DNA of 64,000 nt from Akkermansiaceae bacterium UBA3385. Lineage in GTDB: Bacteria; Verrucomicrobiota; Verrucomicrobiia; Verrucomicrobiales; Akkermansiaceae. Of the stretch, positions 8,139 through 15,998 are shown piece after piece. The DNA is taken from assembly GCA_002358905.1 (NCBI GenBank), contig DEPT01000017.1:20669-84668 (forward strand), written 5' to 3'. A program made the position numbers and the translations under genes. Position 1 is the first letter of the stretch. Each line of letters begins with the position of its first letter. The notes under the pieces are model-generated. The model saw nothing but the letters and a program-made list of their open reading frames with translations, made no database searches and had not been told where the DNA came from.

Positions 8139-8729
8139 ATGCAGTACCTTGTTTCTTTTGCTTTATTGGTGGCGGTTTGTGCCTGGATGGTGGGCGTGTA
8201 CAATCATTTGCTGCACTTGCGAAGCGCTGTGTGCAACTGCTGGAGTCAATGGCTTAAGGCGGCCCATCAGCGTAATGAGTGTCTGAATGATTTTACCGCG
8301 GCATTTGTGCTGTTTATGCCACAGGGGGACCCGTTGCCTCGTTCTTTGCGCCGGCTGAGGGATGATTCGGAACGCTCGTTATCAATTGCTCCAGAGCCGC
8401 GCTGGAGTGAACAGCATGGCTTTGTCAATGGAGCGGAGTTGTTGTTGCGTCAAACTGTTGCCAGATCCCTGCAGGAGGTGGAGGAATCCTCCGTTATGCG
8501 TTCCCATGAGCATTTGCAGAGATTGTGCAGCCGTTTAAATGTTTCCTTATACCAGCAGGATCAGTTTGCTGCTCTTTTCAATCATGCCGTTTCAGAGTAT
8601 AATGAGGCTCTGAAAACACCTTCTGCGCGTCTGCTGGCTCCCCTTTTCGGTTTTATGATGGCTGACACCATCGGGCTGGCAGGTACAAAAACTCCCGCAG
8701 CTCCTGATGGAGCTGCGGGGGCTGATTGA
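8139..8729 (+). CDS. LemA-family membrane protein
   Basis: From the ATG at 8139 the protein is 196 residues. It has an N-terminal transmembrane helix (MQYLVSFALLVAVCAW...) followed by the LemA pattern VYNHLLHLRSAV. A C-terminal segment, FNHAVSEYNEALKTPSARLL, matches the LemA repeat around YN. The rest is a four-helix bundle outside the membrane. The upstream ATG at 8118 is possible, but it would add a polar stretch before the anchor. The last codons contain the terminator hairpin of the convergent GreA-like gene. LemA function is not settled. Confidence 0.7.
   Translation: MQYLVSFALLVAVCAWMVGVYNHLLHLRSAVCNCWSQWLKAAHQRNECLNDFTAAFVLFMPQGDPLPRSLRRLRDDSERSLSIAPEPRWSEQHGFVNGAELLLRQTVARSLQEVEESSVMRSHEHLQRLCSRLNVSLYQQDQFAALFNHAVSEYNEALKTPSARLLAPLFGFMMADTIGLAGTKTPAAPDGAAGAD
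8687..8719 (-). terminator. Terminator of the GreA-like gene, embedded in the LemA-like coding region
   Basis: The perfect 11-bp arms CCCGCAGCTCC (8694-8704) and GGAGCTGCGGG (8709-8719) have a TGAT loop. On the minus strand they are followed by AG and then TTTTT. It lies 28 nt after the GreA-like stop and within the last codons of the plus-strand gene. Confidence 0.7.
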
Positions 8730-8747
8730 TAAAGTGATTCAGGTAAA

Positions 8748-10697
8748 TCAGGCCTGGGGAACTTCGCCATCCGGATAGATGAGTTCCTTGGGAGCCGGAG
8801 CAATGGCCTTGATAGTCATCATGACCGGTGTGCCACCCATCTCAAGCGGGAGGCGCAGCTTGTCGCCAACGGAGTGGCCCAGAAGCTTGGCGCCCAGCTT
8901 GGAGCTGTAGGCTACGATGTTTTCCTCCGGTACGGAGTCCCAGGCGCCCAGGATGGTGTATACCACGGTGCGGCCCTTCGGGGCAGAGAATGTAACCTGG
9001 GTACCCATGCTGGTTGTGGAGCAATCCACATTGGCAAAGTCGGTCGGATCGGCCTGGGCCAGCAGGCGGGAGAGTTCCTCGCTGCGGCGAAGCAGAACGC
9101 GCTGGGTAGCCTTGGCGTCCTGGTAACCGCCGTTTTCGCGAAGGTCGCCTTCGGCACGGGTGATTTCCAGGTCGTGCTTGTTCTTGGGCAGGCGTACGTT
9201 GATGATGTCCTCCAGCTCTGCCTTGCGGGCTGCATAGGAGCGCAGGGAAACAAACATGCTCTGCTTTTCCTTGCCGCTGCGGCGGGTAAGGGCAATCTCC
9301 TGCAGAGAGGGGTGTACCTTCATCATGTTTGCCAGCAGCAGGTTGCGGTCGAGATCGGGTAGAACGGAAGAGTCGTACAGAGCCTTGGCGAAGGGGCGGG
9401 CTTCCAGTTCGGAGAGCTCGCTTACCAGGTCGGGAGCCAGGTCTTTGTCGTCCAGCAGCAGATTGCGGAGACGCAGGGCGCGGTTCGGACCACCTTCTGA
9501 GCTGTCACGCTCAATGGCGCTCATAATGGCTGCGCCCAGGGGCATGAGATTCTTCGAAACAACTTCCTTAGCCATGCCTTTGCGCTCCTTGCAGAGCCAG
9601 ATAAGAACTTCCGGGCTGAGGCTCTGGCGGGAAATGCCATTGGTCAGGTCGGTGAAGAGTTGTTCCTTGGCGCCCTTGTCAATGATGAAGTTAGCGGCCG
9701 GGGCTGTCACCTTGGCGCCGCCGAACAGGAAGATGTTCGTAGCGTAGGGCAACCAGCTGTCACCCAGAGCCTCGGGCAGGGCGCTGTATACCTCGTTCTG
9801 GCGTGCAGCGGAAAGTTCGCCGATGTAGCCAACCAGCTCTTCAGAGGTGATGGTCTTAATCTTGTCTGCCAGAGTGGTCACGGTCTCAACGCCTGCGGCG
9901 GTGAGGGCTGCGTCCATTGCGGCCTTCTCTTCATCATTGGTTGCCACGGTTTCCAGAATGGTATCGCGGATGATGATGAGTTCAAGCACATGCTGGGGTT
10001 CAGTGAACCCACGGGCAATATCCTCTTCCATTGCCTTCACCAGCTTGGCAACAAGTTCGTACTCTCCCTTCAGCACTTCCAGACGGGCCTGGTCCAGAAT
10101 GCGAACGCAGGATTCCAGGGAGGTGGCATCAGAGTAGTCGTCCAGCAGGGCTTCTGCGGCAGATGTTGCCTTGCGGAGGGCAATGGCTTCGCCACGCTTG
10201 GTGGGAAGACGGAAGCTGGGGTTGTCGCGCATGGCTGTACGGGCTTTTTCCCACCAGTTCTTCCAATCGGCAGAATCAATGACGCGACCGCTGAGGAACT
10301 TTTCCAAATCCTCCGGCTGCATGGGAAGTACATCGTTGATACCTTCGCGCAGGGAGATGTTGTTGGTCAGAACCATGCGGATGAAGTCAAGCATGGTGTC
10401 CTTGTCGGTGGCCTGCTTGGCACAACCGATGGGGTCATCAAAGCAGGCGATGAGGAAGTGGCCTGCGGGAACGGGGGTCAGCTGATTGAAGGCGAGCTTC
10501 AGACCGAGAATCTTACCCTCGACGCCTTTTTCGAAATCAATCTTAATCTTGCTCTTGGACAGGGACCAAGCGGTAACTTTGCCCACACCAAGATCCTGGT
10601 GTATTACATATTTACCGGGAGCAAACAGGTCAAGTCGGGCCGCAAAATCGGCCGGGATTTTACCGGTAGATACAAGTTTTTCAAGGTCGGCATGCAT
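8748..10697 (-). CDS. greA: Long GreA/GreB-type transcription elongation factor
   Basis: The protein has about 649 residues. The C-terminal 160 are a GreA/GreB factor with the coiled-coil tip AEGDLRENGGYQDAK, which keeps the acidic Asp and Glu that coordinate magnesium in the RNA polymerase secondary channel. An FKBP-like globular domain follows (GTQVTF ... HSVGDKLRLPL). The first 480 residues are a mostly helical extension absent from ordinary GreA (about 158 residues). Chlamydiae are known to carry a similarly long GreA, so this fits the PVC superphylum. The ATG at 10697 was chosen because earlier starts (TTG 10736, ATG 10718) fall inside the promoter. Confidence 0.88.
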   Translation of the reverse strand: MHADLEKLVSTGKIPADFAARLDLFAPGKYVIHQDLGVGKVTAWSLSKSKIKIDFEKGVEGKILGLKLAFNQLTPVPAGHFLIACFDDPIGCAKQATDKDTMLDFIRMVLTNNISLREGINDVLPMQPEDLEKFLSGRVIDSADWKNWWEKARTAMRDNPSFRLPTKRGEAIALRKATSAAEALLDDYSDATSLESCVRILDQARLEVLKGEYELVAKLVKAMEEDIARGFTEPQHVLELIIIRDTILETVATNDEEKAAMDAALTAAGVETVTTLADKIKTITSEELVGYIGELSAARQNEVYSALPEALGDSWLPYATNIFLFGGAKVTAPAANFIIDKGAKEQLFTDLTNGISRQSLSPEVLIWLCKERKGMAKEVVSKNLMPLGAAIMSAIERDSSEGGPNRALRLRNLLLDDKDLAPDLVSELSELEARPFAKALYDSSVLPDLDRNLLLANMMKVHPSLQEIALTRRSGKEKQSMFVSLRSYAARKAELEDIINVRLPKNKHDLEITRAEGDLRENGGYQDAKATQRVLLRRSEELSRLLAQADPTDFANVDCSTTSMGTQVTFSAPKGRTVVYTILGAWDSVPEENIVAYSSKLGAKLLGHSVGDKLRLPLEMGGTPVMMTIKAIAPAPKELIYPDGEVPQA

Positions 10698-10708
10698 ACG
10701 TGAGTGAC

Positions 10709-10736
10709 ATAATACCATATCTTTGGTCAAGGTCAA
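10709..10736 (-). promoter_or_regulatory. Promoter of the GreA-like gene, very short leader
   Basis: On the minus strand TTGACC (10731-10736) is followed after 16 bp by TATTAT (10709-10714). There are 11 nt from the -10 to the chosen ATG, so a 5' leader of only a few bases is expected. Confidence 0.65.
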
Positions 10737-10775
10737 TCCCTGACAGCGATTTTTTTGATATTTTTTTATCCGTAT

Positions 10776-10808
10776 AAAAAAATCCCCCGGCTTGAAGGAA
10801 GCCGGGGG
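10776..10808 (-). terminator. Terminator of the ankyrin/TRL-lipoprotein operon
   Basis: The perfect 10-bp arms CCCCCGGCTT (10784-10793) and AAGCCGGGGG (10799-10808) are followed on the minus strand by A and seven T. It lies 10 nt after the lipoprotein stop. Confidence 0.85.
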
Positions 10809-10817
10809 CGGTTAAAT

Positions 10818-11099
10818 TCACTCTCCACGTACGGTGGTTGTTTGTCGTTTGTAAATGCCGAAATAGTTGTTGGTAGCCTGGGTGTAGGAGCTTATTTCGG
10901 AGATGCCACCATTTTTCTGAGCAATTGCGGTTGATGCATCGCCAAACTTCCAGATGCCGAACCAGGTGACCTCCGTGGCTGTTCCTATCCGGGTGGGTAG
11001 AGGGGTGATTTTCTTGTCGGGCAGGGCAGTGTTGCGCACGGGCTGCTGCATACAGGCGCAGCAGAGTAGCAGAGGAAGGAGGAGGAAGAATCTGTTCAT
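10818..11099 (-). CDS. TRL-like family lipoprotein
   Basis: The 93-residue protein has a signal peptide and lipobox (LLCCAC), giving a lipidated cysteine near residue 16. The mature part matches the TRL-like pattern: GIWKFGDASTAIAQKNGGIS, then the end motif NYFGIYKRQTTTVRGE. The biochemical role of this family is unknown; it is found as small secreted lipoproteins in Gram-negative bacteria. Its ATG overlaps the ankyrin stop by 4 nt (ATGA), so both are made from one message. A strong terminator follows. Confidence 0.75.
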   Translation of the reverse strand: MNRFFLLLPLLLCCACMQQPVRNTALPDKKITPLPTRIGTATEVTWFGIWKFGDASTAIAQKNGGISEISSYTQATNNYFGIYKRQTTTVRGE

Positions 11100-12943
11100 C
11101 GTGGCGTTTGGAGAAGTTTAAGCACAGCTGGATCAGTGCTCACCTTTGTGGCTTCGTCTGCTCCGGCAGCCCCCGCCTTGAGAAGAATCCTGACCGTTTC
11201 GATGTGGCCGTTATGCGCGGCTTGCATCAGCGGAGTCCAGTTGTCATCGTCCCTTGCATTAATATCGGCACCGGCCGCTACCAGTGATTTGACTATATCG
11301 GTATGGCCATTGATTGCTGCCACAATCAGCGGGGTCCAGCCGGAATCGGACTTGGGGTCGCGCTGGGCTCCTGCTGCCAACAGTGTATCAACAGTTTTCT
11401 TGTCGTCACTCATGACAGCGTAGGTCAGAGCCGTTTCCTTGTCTTTGCTGGGCACCTCCTTGCGGGCACCTGCTTCCAGCAGAACCTTGACGGCCTCAGC
11501 CTTTCCAGCCTCGGCTGCATGGGAAAGCGGGGTTCTCCAGCGGCGACCACGGGATTCAATGTTGGCACCGGCGGCAATCAGGGCTTTCAGGGTTTCCAGT
11601 TCACCTTCCTTGGCCGCATGGGCCAGGGCGGTGAGACCGGCGTTATCTTTGGCTTCAATGTCGGCTTTGTTCAGCAGGAGGACCTGCAGGGTTTCCACAT
11701 GTCCGTTAGCAGCAGCGTATATGAGAGCTGTGGCGCCGTCACCATCCGTTTCCCGGATGCTCTTCGGGTTGTCTTTCAGGAATGCCAGAACGTGCGTGGT
11801 ATCTCCTTGTGCTGCGGCATCCAGAATGTCGCGCGCCTGTTCTGCTCCTTCATTCACGATAATGAGTCCGCCGGGCAGCAGTTTCATTACCTCTGTGTGC
11901 CCCTGGGCCTTGGCATAGTCCAGCGCGGTGTTACCCTTCTTGTCCTTGGCTTCGGCGTTGACCTTGGCGTTCATCAGTACGCGAACGACATCCACATGTC
12001 CATTGAAAGCAGCTGTTATCAATGCTGTATCTCCGGTGGGCAGGGTGGCTTCCTTATCTGCTCCGGCATTAAGCAGGGCGGTCACGATGTCATCATGGCC
12101 TTTTGCTGCCGCGAGAAGAAGGGGCGTTTCTCCGGAACGCAGTTTGACTTCCAGGTCTGCTTTGGCGTCCAGAAGGAGCTGGGTTGTTTCCAGATCTCCG
12201 CAGGCTGCGGCAAAATGTAAGGCGCTTTCGCCCGCGTAGGTGCGGGTTGCGGGTGAAGCTCCGGCTTCCAGCAGAACCTTGACGGTTTCATGGTAGCCCC
12301 TGGCAGCTGCCATGAGCAGCGGAGAACCGCCTTCTTTCATGCGGACCTCTTTGTTAGCTCCGGCAGTCAGAAGAAGCTGCACCATGGCGGTTTGTCCAGA
12401 GCCCGCAGCATGCAGCAACGGAGTCCAGCCGTCCTTGTCGCGGGGGTTCAGGTATGATTTTGCATTCAGGAGCTCGCGTGCCACGTCCACATGCCCGGTA
12501 CGGGTGCTCAGGTAAAGTGCGGTTTCTCCTGTCGGGAGTGTGGCATTAACTTTGGCTCCTGCGGCAATAAGGGCTTTTACGACATCGCAGTGCCCGTTGA
12601 ATGCGGCAAACATGAGCGCTGTTTCACCCAGGGGGCTTGTCTTTTCCATGTCGGCTTTGGCTGACAGAAGAAGCTGCACAACGGGCAGGTGCCCATTGGT
12701 TGCCGCCGCCATGAGCGGTGTCACCCCATTCGTGTCATTGACGTTCAGTAATTCGGGGCTGCGCTGAAGCAGTTCCTGCGCTTTTTTCAAGTCTCCGTTC
12801 GTCGCAGCTTGTATCAGGTCTGGGGAAGCAGCGGCATGAGCCGCAGCTGCAGGTGCGGCTGCAGGAACGGCGGCTGCAGGTGCAACCAGCAGCGGTAAAC
12901 CCGCTGCTACAAGAAGCTGGGATAAACGTGTCGATGACTTCAT
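11096..12943 (-). CDS. Secreted ankyrin-repeat protein (about 17 repeats)
   Basis: The 615-residue protein starts with a Sec signal peptide and an Ala/Pro-rich linker. About 17 ankyrin repeats of 33 residues then follow, with consensus G-TPLM-AA--GH--VV--LL-AGA. They form two blocks: ten repeats, a short spacer around LLPGGLIIVNEG, and seven more. No catalytic domain is visible, so it is a protein-binding scaffold that probably acts in the periplasm or outside the cell. It is translationally coupled to the TRL-like lipoprotein. Its Shine-Dalgarno sequence lies inside a hairpin (12954-12973). Confidence 0.9.
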   Translation of the reverse strand: MKSSTRLSQLLVAAGLPLLVAPAAAVPAAAPAAAAHAAASPDLIQAATNGDLKKAQELLQRSPELLNVNDTNGVTPLMAAATNGHLPVVQLLLSAKADMEKTSPLGETALMFAAFNGHCDVVKALIAAGAKVNATLPTGETALYLSTRTGHVDVARELLNAKSYLNPRDKDGWTPLLHAAGSGQTAMVQLLLTAGANKEVRMKEGGSPLLMAAARGYHETVKVLLEAGASPATRTYAGESALHFAAACGDLETTQLLLDAKADLEVKLRSGETPLLLAAAKGHDDIVTALLNAGADKEATLPTGDTALITAAFNGHVDVVRVLMNAKVNAEAKDKKGNTALDYAKAQGHTEVMKLLPGGLIIVNEGAEQARDILDAAAQGDTTHVLAFLKDNPKSIRETDGDGATALIYAAANGHVETLQVLLLNKADIEAKDNAGLTALAHAAKEGELETLKALIAAGANIESRGRRWRTPLSHAAEAGKAEAVKVLLEAGARKEVPSKDKETALTYAVMSDDKKTVDTLLAAGAQRDPKSDSGWTPLIVAAINGHTDIVKSLVAAGADINARDDDNWTPLMQAAHNGHIETVRILLKAGAAGADEATKVSTDPAVLKLLQTPR

Positions 12944-12953
12944 GCAATAAAAC

Positions 12954-12973
12954 TCCTTATGCTATCATAAGGA
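12954..12973 (-). promoter_or_regulatory. Hairpin that can sequester the ankyrin-gene ribosome-binding site
   Basis: The perfect 8-bp arms TCCTTATG (12954-12961) and CATAAGGA (12966-12973) have a 4-nt loop. On the minus strand the 3' arm contains AAGGA of the Shine-Dalgarno AAGGAG, about 10 nt before the ATG. The fold would hide the ribosome site; the palindrome could instead be a DNA operator. Confidence 0.5.
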
Positions 12974-13045
12974 TACTCTTTCTGCTTCGTGTCATCAAGC
13001 TAAAAAGGGCTATTTTTCTATAAACATACAGGAAAATAGCTCAAA

Positions 13046-14008
13046 TCAGCCCAAAATCAGGTGAATCAGGTGCTCCATGTCCTGTTTTGTGTATCGTTGG
13101 TCCAGCGGAAGCGGTAGTAGTTGTCTTGCCAGTTTGTTTTCTGTGGCTGTTGCATCAGTGGCGTTAATGACCTCGGGCCAGTACAGGGGAAGGGCAATCC
13201 CTGCATCAATCAGGGAATCCCGCAGGCCGGGAATGGCGCTGACGAGTGGGTAGCACATAGGGGCATATTCAGGGGCGTCCGGCAGGGTAAGGTGGTTGAT
13301 ATGCCCAAGCTCTCGGTGAAGGATGGCGTAGTTGGCTAATCGCTGTCGGGCAGCCTGGGAAAAATCAATGCTGCGGAGAAGTCTGCGAGTGAGCGGGCTC
13401 ATGCGCTGGGGTGGAGCGGAGAGAGACGCTTCAGCCGTTTCGCATCCTTTTATGGCAGTGCAGACGCCTCCTTCCAGCCTTTCGAGCAGGTAATGGCTGG
13501 TGCTGGCACTACTTGCGCTGGTGTTGGGAAGAATCTGCAGGGGGAATGGAGCAATGGCGATTCCACCATCTGCCACGCCGGCGAATTTACGCGGGCTGTA
13601 TATGGTGGGAATTCCCGGCAGGGGTGGGCAATAAAGGGCTGTGGTGGCATCTACTATGCAGCGTCCTGCCAATTTCTGTGCCGCCGCTGCTACGCTTTCA
13701 TGGTTCAGACCAAAATAGTTGACCAGAAGGATGAGGTCCTGTTCTCCGTTATCCGGGAGAATGGGAGCCAATTGCTCTGTGCAATCGTAGCGTTGCACGG
13801 GTATTCCCAGGCGGTCGGGGGCTTGCAGCATGGTGTTGCAGAGAAATCGAGGAGCCCAGAGTTTCTCCGGTCTGGACATGTTGCACAACAGGCATTCAAA
13901 TGCTGCTCTGCCGCTGCTGACATAGGCACAATTCAGGCTTTCCTGATAAGGGAAATTGTTAAAATCCGGCAATTCCAGCCCGAAGAACCCGCCCATCATG
14001 TCCTGCAT
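13046..14008 (-). CDS. DegT/DnrJ-type PLP-dependent aminotransferase-like protein
   Basis: The 320-residue protein resembles sugar aminotransferases of the DegT/DnrJ/EryC1 family. The expected cofactor residues are visible: Asp120 in IVDATTALY, which contacts the pyridine nitrogen, and Lys141 in SPRKFAGVADGG, which would form the Schiff base. The N-terminal SSGRAAFECLL segment matches the phosphate-binding start of the large domain. It is shorter than typical members (about 370-400), so part of the small domain may be reduced. No nucleotide-sugar genes lie nearby. The substrate is unknown. Confidence 0.7.
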   Translation of the reverse strand: MQDMMGGFFGLELPDFNNFPYQESLNCAYVSSGRAAFECLLCNMSRPEKLWAPRFLCNTMLQAPDRLGIPVQRYDCTEQLAPILPDNGEQDLILLVNYFGLNHESVAAAAQKLAGRCIVDATTALYCPPLPGIPTIYSPRKFAGVADGGIAIAPFPLQILPNTSASSASTSHYLLERLEGGVCTAIKGCETAEASLSAPPQRMSPLTRRLLRSIDFSQAARQRLANYAILHRELGHINHLTLPDAPEYAPMCYPLVSAIPGLRDSLIDAGIALPLYWPEVINATDATATENKLARQLLPLPLDQRYTKQDMEHLIHLILG

Positions 14009-14014
14009 GCAGGC

Positions 14015-14043
14015 ATTTTATCGTCCCGTTGCCTCCTAGTCCA
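14015..14043 (-). promoter_or_regulatory. Promoter of the DegT-like gene, predicted leaderless
   Basis: On the minus strand TGGACT (14038-14043) is followed after 17 bp by TAAAAT (14015-14020). Exactly 6 nt separate the -10 from the ATG, so transcription should begin at or beside the start codon. Confidence 0.6.
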
Positions 14044-14247
14044 GAAAAATTCAATTTGCAGACCATTTGGTTATAGCCAAGGCCTGAATTACATGGTACC
14101 ATGCCTGTGTGGATACCCAGTAGAGAGCAACGAGCCTGGTGTATTGGAACTTGAATAATCGAGGTCTTCCCCATGCCCGGATGGCGCTGCGGGAGGATGA
14201 ACAGGTGGTGTAGGCGCAGACAATAAGGAAACAAGAGTAAACGGAGG

Positions 14248-14853
14248 ATGCTGAGAAATAGCAAAGTCATGTGTCTTTTCTTCCTGGCCGGGGTAATGGC
14301 CGTGTCCTCTTGTCGGCAGATGTTGGATGCTGTTAATATGAAGCAGCTGGCACCGCAGGTTGTGGAGTATGGTAAATTGCCCGGGAACTGGTATGAATAT
14401 ATGCCGGCGTATGCTCCTTATTTCTGTCTCAAGACTCGTTGTGCCATTGTGTATCATGATGCAGAAATGCAACTGGGGTATTGGCGGGCCTTTCACCCGG
14501 TAGCTCCGCACCGCGTCCTCATGGAAGGGCGGGGAGACTCACTGATTATCCACCGCAGCTTTGTGTGGGATGGCATGAGCTTTGGCAATACGGAGCTCCG
14601 TGAACTGTTTCCCTCACTTCTGCATGATGCTTTATATTTTGCCCGGCAGGGTGGGGCTCCCTTTTCCCGGCGGGAGGCAGACCGGGTTTTCTTGCGTGTG
14701 TGCCGGCGTTATGGCTGCACCGGTAAATATTCTGCCTATGTGAGCGTCCGGGCATTTGGTGGATTTTTTGGGAAACCTCCGGGTGTAGCGGCGCCCGTGG
14801 TTGAATTGACGGAGCCGGGGACTCTTCCCGCCGTTCTGGAACCAGACCGTTGA
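14248..14853 (+). CDS. Lipoprotein, possibly DUF1353-like
   Basis: The 201-residue protein has a signal peptide ending in a lipobox (VSSC), so it should be lipidated near residue 22. The central part contains FPSLLHDALYFARQGG followed by READRVFL. This His-Asp-hydrophobic pattern is reminiscent of DUF1353 proteins, where an HD pair precedes an acidic helix. No known activity can be assigned. GGAGG directly abuts the ATG at 14248 with no spacer, so the start is uncertain; an internal ATG at 14269 would still keep the signal peptide. It ends 8 nt from the convergent kinase gene. Confidence 0.6.
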   Translation: MLRNSKVMCLFFLAGVMAVSSCRQMLDAVNMKQLAPQVVEYGKLPGNWYEYMPAYAPYFCLKTRCAIVYHDAEMQLGYWRAFHPVAPHRVLMEGRGDSLIIHRSFVWDGMSFGNTELRELFPSLLHDALYFARQGGAPFSRREADRVFLRVCRRYGCTGKYSAYVSVRAFGGFFGKPPGVAAPVVELTEPGTLPAVLEPDR

Positions 14854-14861
14854 ATATATCC

Positions 14862-15998
14862 TCAGGCTGGCAGAAGTCGTACTACTCTGTCTGCGCGGGG
14901 TAATGTTAGCGTGACGGTGGTGCCGGTGCCTTCCTTGGATGCAAATCCCAGGGTGCCTCCGTGGTCTTTGATAATGCGGCGCACGATGAGGAGTCCCAGG
15001 CCGTTACCCTTGCTTTTGGTGGTGCGGAAAGGTTCGTACATGCTGCCCATTACCTCGTGCGAAATTCCTGTGCCAGTGTCGGAGATGACCACTCGCACAT
15101 CATTGTCGTTGTACGCGGTCTGGATATAGATTCCACCGGTGCTGCCGGGAATGGATTGGTAGGCGTTCCGTATGAGATTATAGAACACCTGAAAGAGCTG
15201 GGATGAATCTGCATTGAGTTCCGGCAGGGACTGGCTCATTTCAACATGCACAGAAATGCCGCGAGGTGCTATCTCCGGGTCCAGGGTTTCGAGGACACGT
15301 TCAATAATGGTATTGAGATTGACCGCCTCTCTCTGCAGGCGTGTGGGGCGCATGCTGTGCAGGAAATTATGCAGCAGTGTGTCAAGCCGGTGGGTCTCTT
15401 CCAGGGCAGATTCCAGCAGAGGCGCCAGTTTGGCCTGTTCCCCCTCGTTCAGTTTGGAGAGTTTTCGTTGGAGAAGCTGCAGATTAAGTCCCAGAGAGTT
15501 GAGCGGGTTGCCGATTTCGTGCGCCACAGCGCTGGCCATGAAGGAGAGCAGATTCATCTGTTCGGCTTCTGCATTTTCCTGTCCCCGGGTTTGTTGCTCC
15601 GTGTCATCCCGTACCAGGAGCAGGTATTCGCTGCCACCGGCAATGGGACTCATGTGGAAATGGTAGTGGCGGGGTTCCGGGTAATTTACCTGGAGATCCC
15701 GGGTAATGGCAATGCCGCTGTTGCATAAATCTTCCCAAAGGCATGTGCCCCCCACGAGTGTTTCAAACGGGGTGCGCAGCAATTCTCTCAGCGGGCGTGC
15801 GTAGATGGCTGCTGCGGCTTTATTGGCAAATCGAGCCTGGCCGGAGGGGTCAAAGAGAATGATACCATCCCGAAGGGCATCGAATACGTCCTGCAGCAAC
15901 CCCTTTTCCGACACCAGCCGCATGAAGACACTGCGGAGTTCCTCCGGGCTGATGTGGTCCAGGCGGGTTATGAGCTTATCGAGGGTATCCTGCTTCAT
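14862..15998 (-). CDS. Soluble PAS-domain sensor histidine kinase (NtrB-like)
   Basis: The 378-residue protein has no membrane segment. A PAS domain spans about 35-135. A HisKA dimerisation helix carries His160 in AVAHEIGNPLNS, and a HATPase domain follows with the N box NLIRNAYQS, the G1 box DTGTGIS and the GNGLGLLIVRRI motif. It should autophosphorylate His160 in response to an internal signal. No response regulator is adjacent, so it is an orphan here. Its start overlaps the GH31 stop by 4 nt (ATGA), an unusual coupling to a carbohydrate enzyme. Confidence 0.9.
   Translation of the reverse strand: MKQDTLDKLITRLDHISPEELRSVFMRLVSEKGLLQDVFDALRDGIILFDPSGQARFANKAAAAIYARPLRELLRTPFETLVGGTCLWEDLCNSGIAITRDLQVNYPEPRHYHFHMSPIAGGSEYLLLVRDDTEQQTRGQENAEAEQMNLLSFMASAVAHEIGNPLNSLGLNLQLLQRKLSKLNEGEQAKLAPLLESALEETHRLDTLLHNFLHSMRPTRLQREAVNLNTIIERVLETLDPEIAPRGISVHVEMSQSLPELNADSSQLFQVFYNLIRNAYQSIPGSTGGIYIQTAYNDNDVRVVISDTGTGISHEVMGSMYEPFRTTKSKGNGLGLLIVRRIIKDHGGTLGFASKEGTGTTVTLTLPRADRVVRLLPA

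Noticed and set aside
14009..14247. tRNA or small RNA between the DegT-like gene and the lipoprotein
   Set aside because: No cloverleaf was seen; only a short palindrome CATGGTACCATG (14093-14104) stands out.
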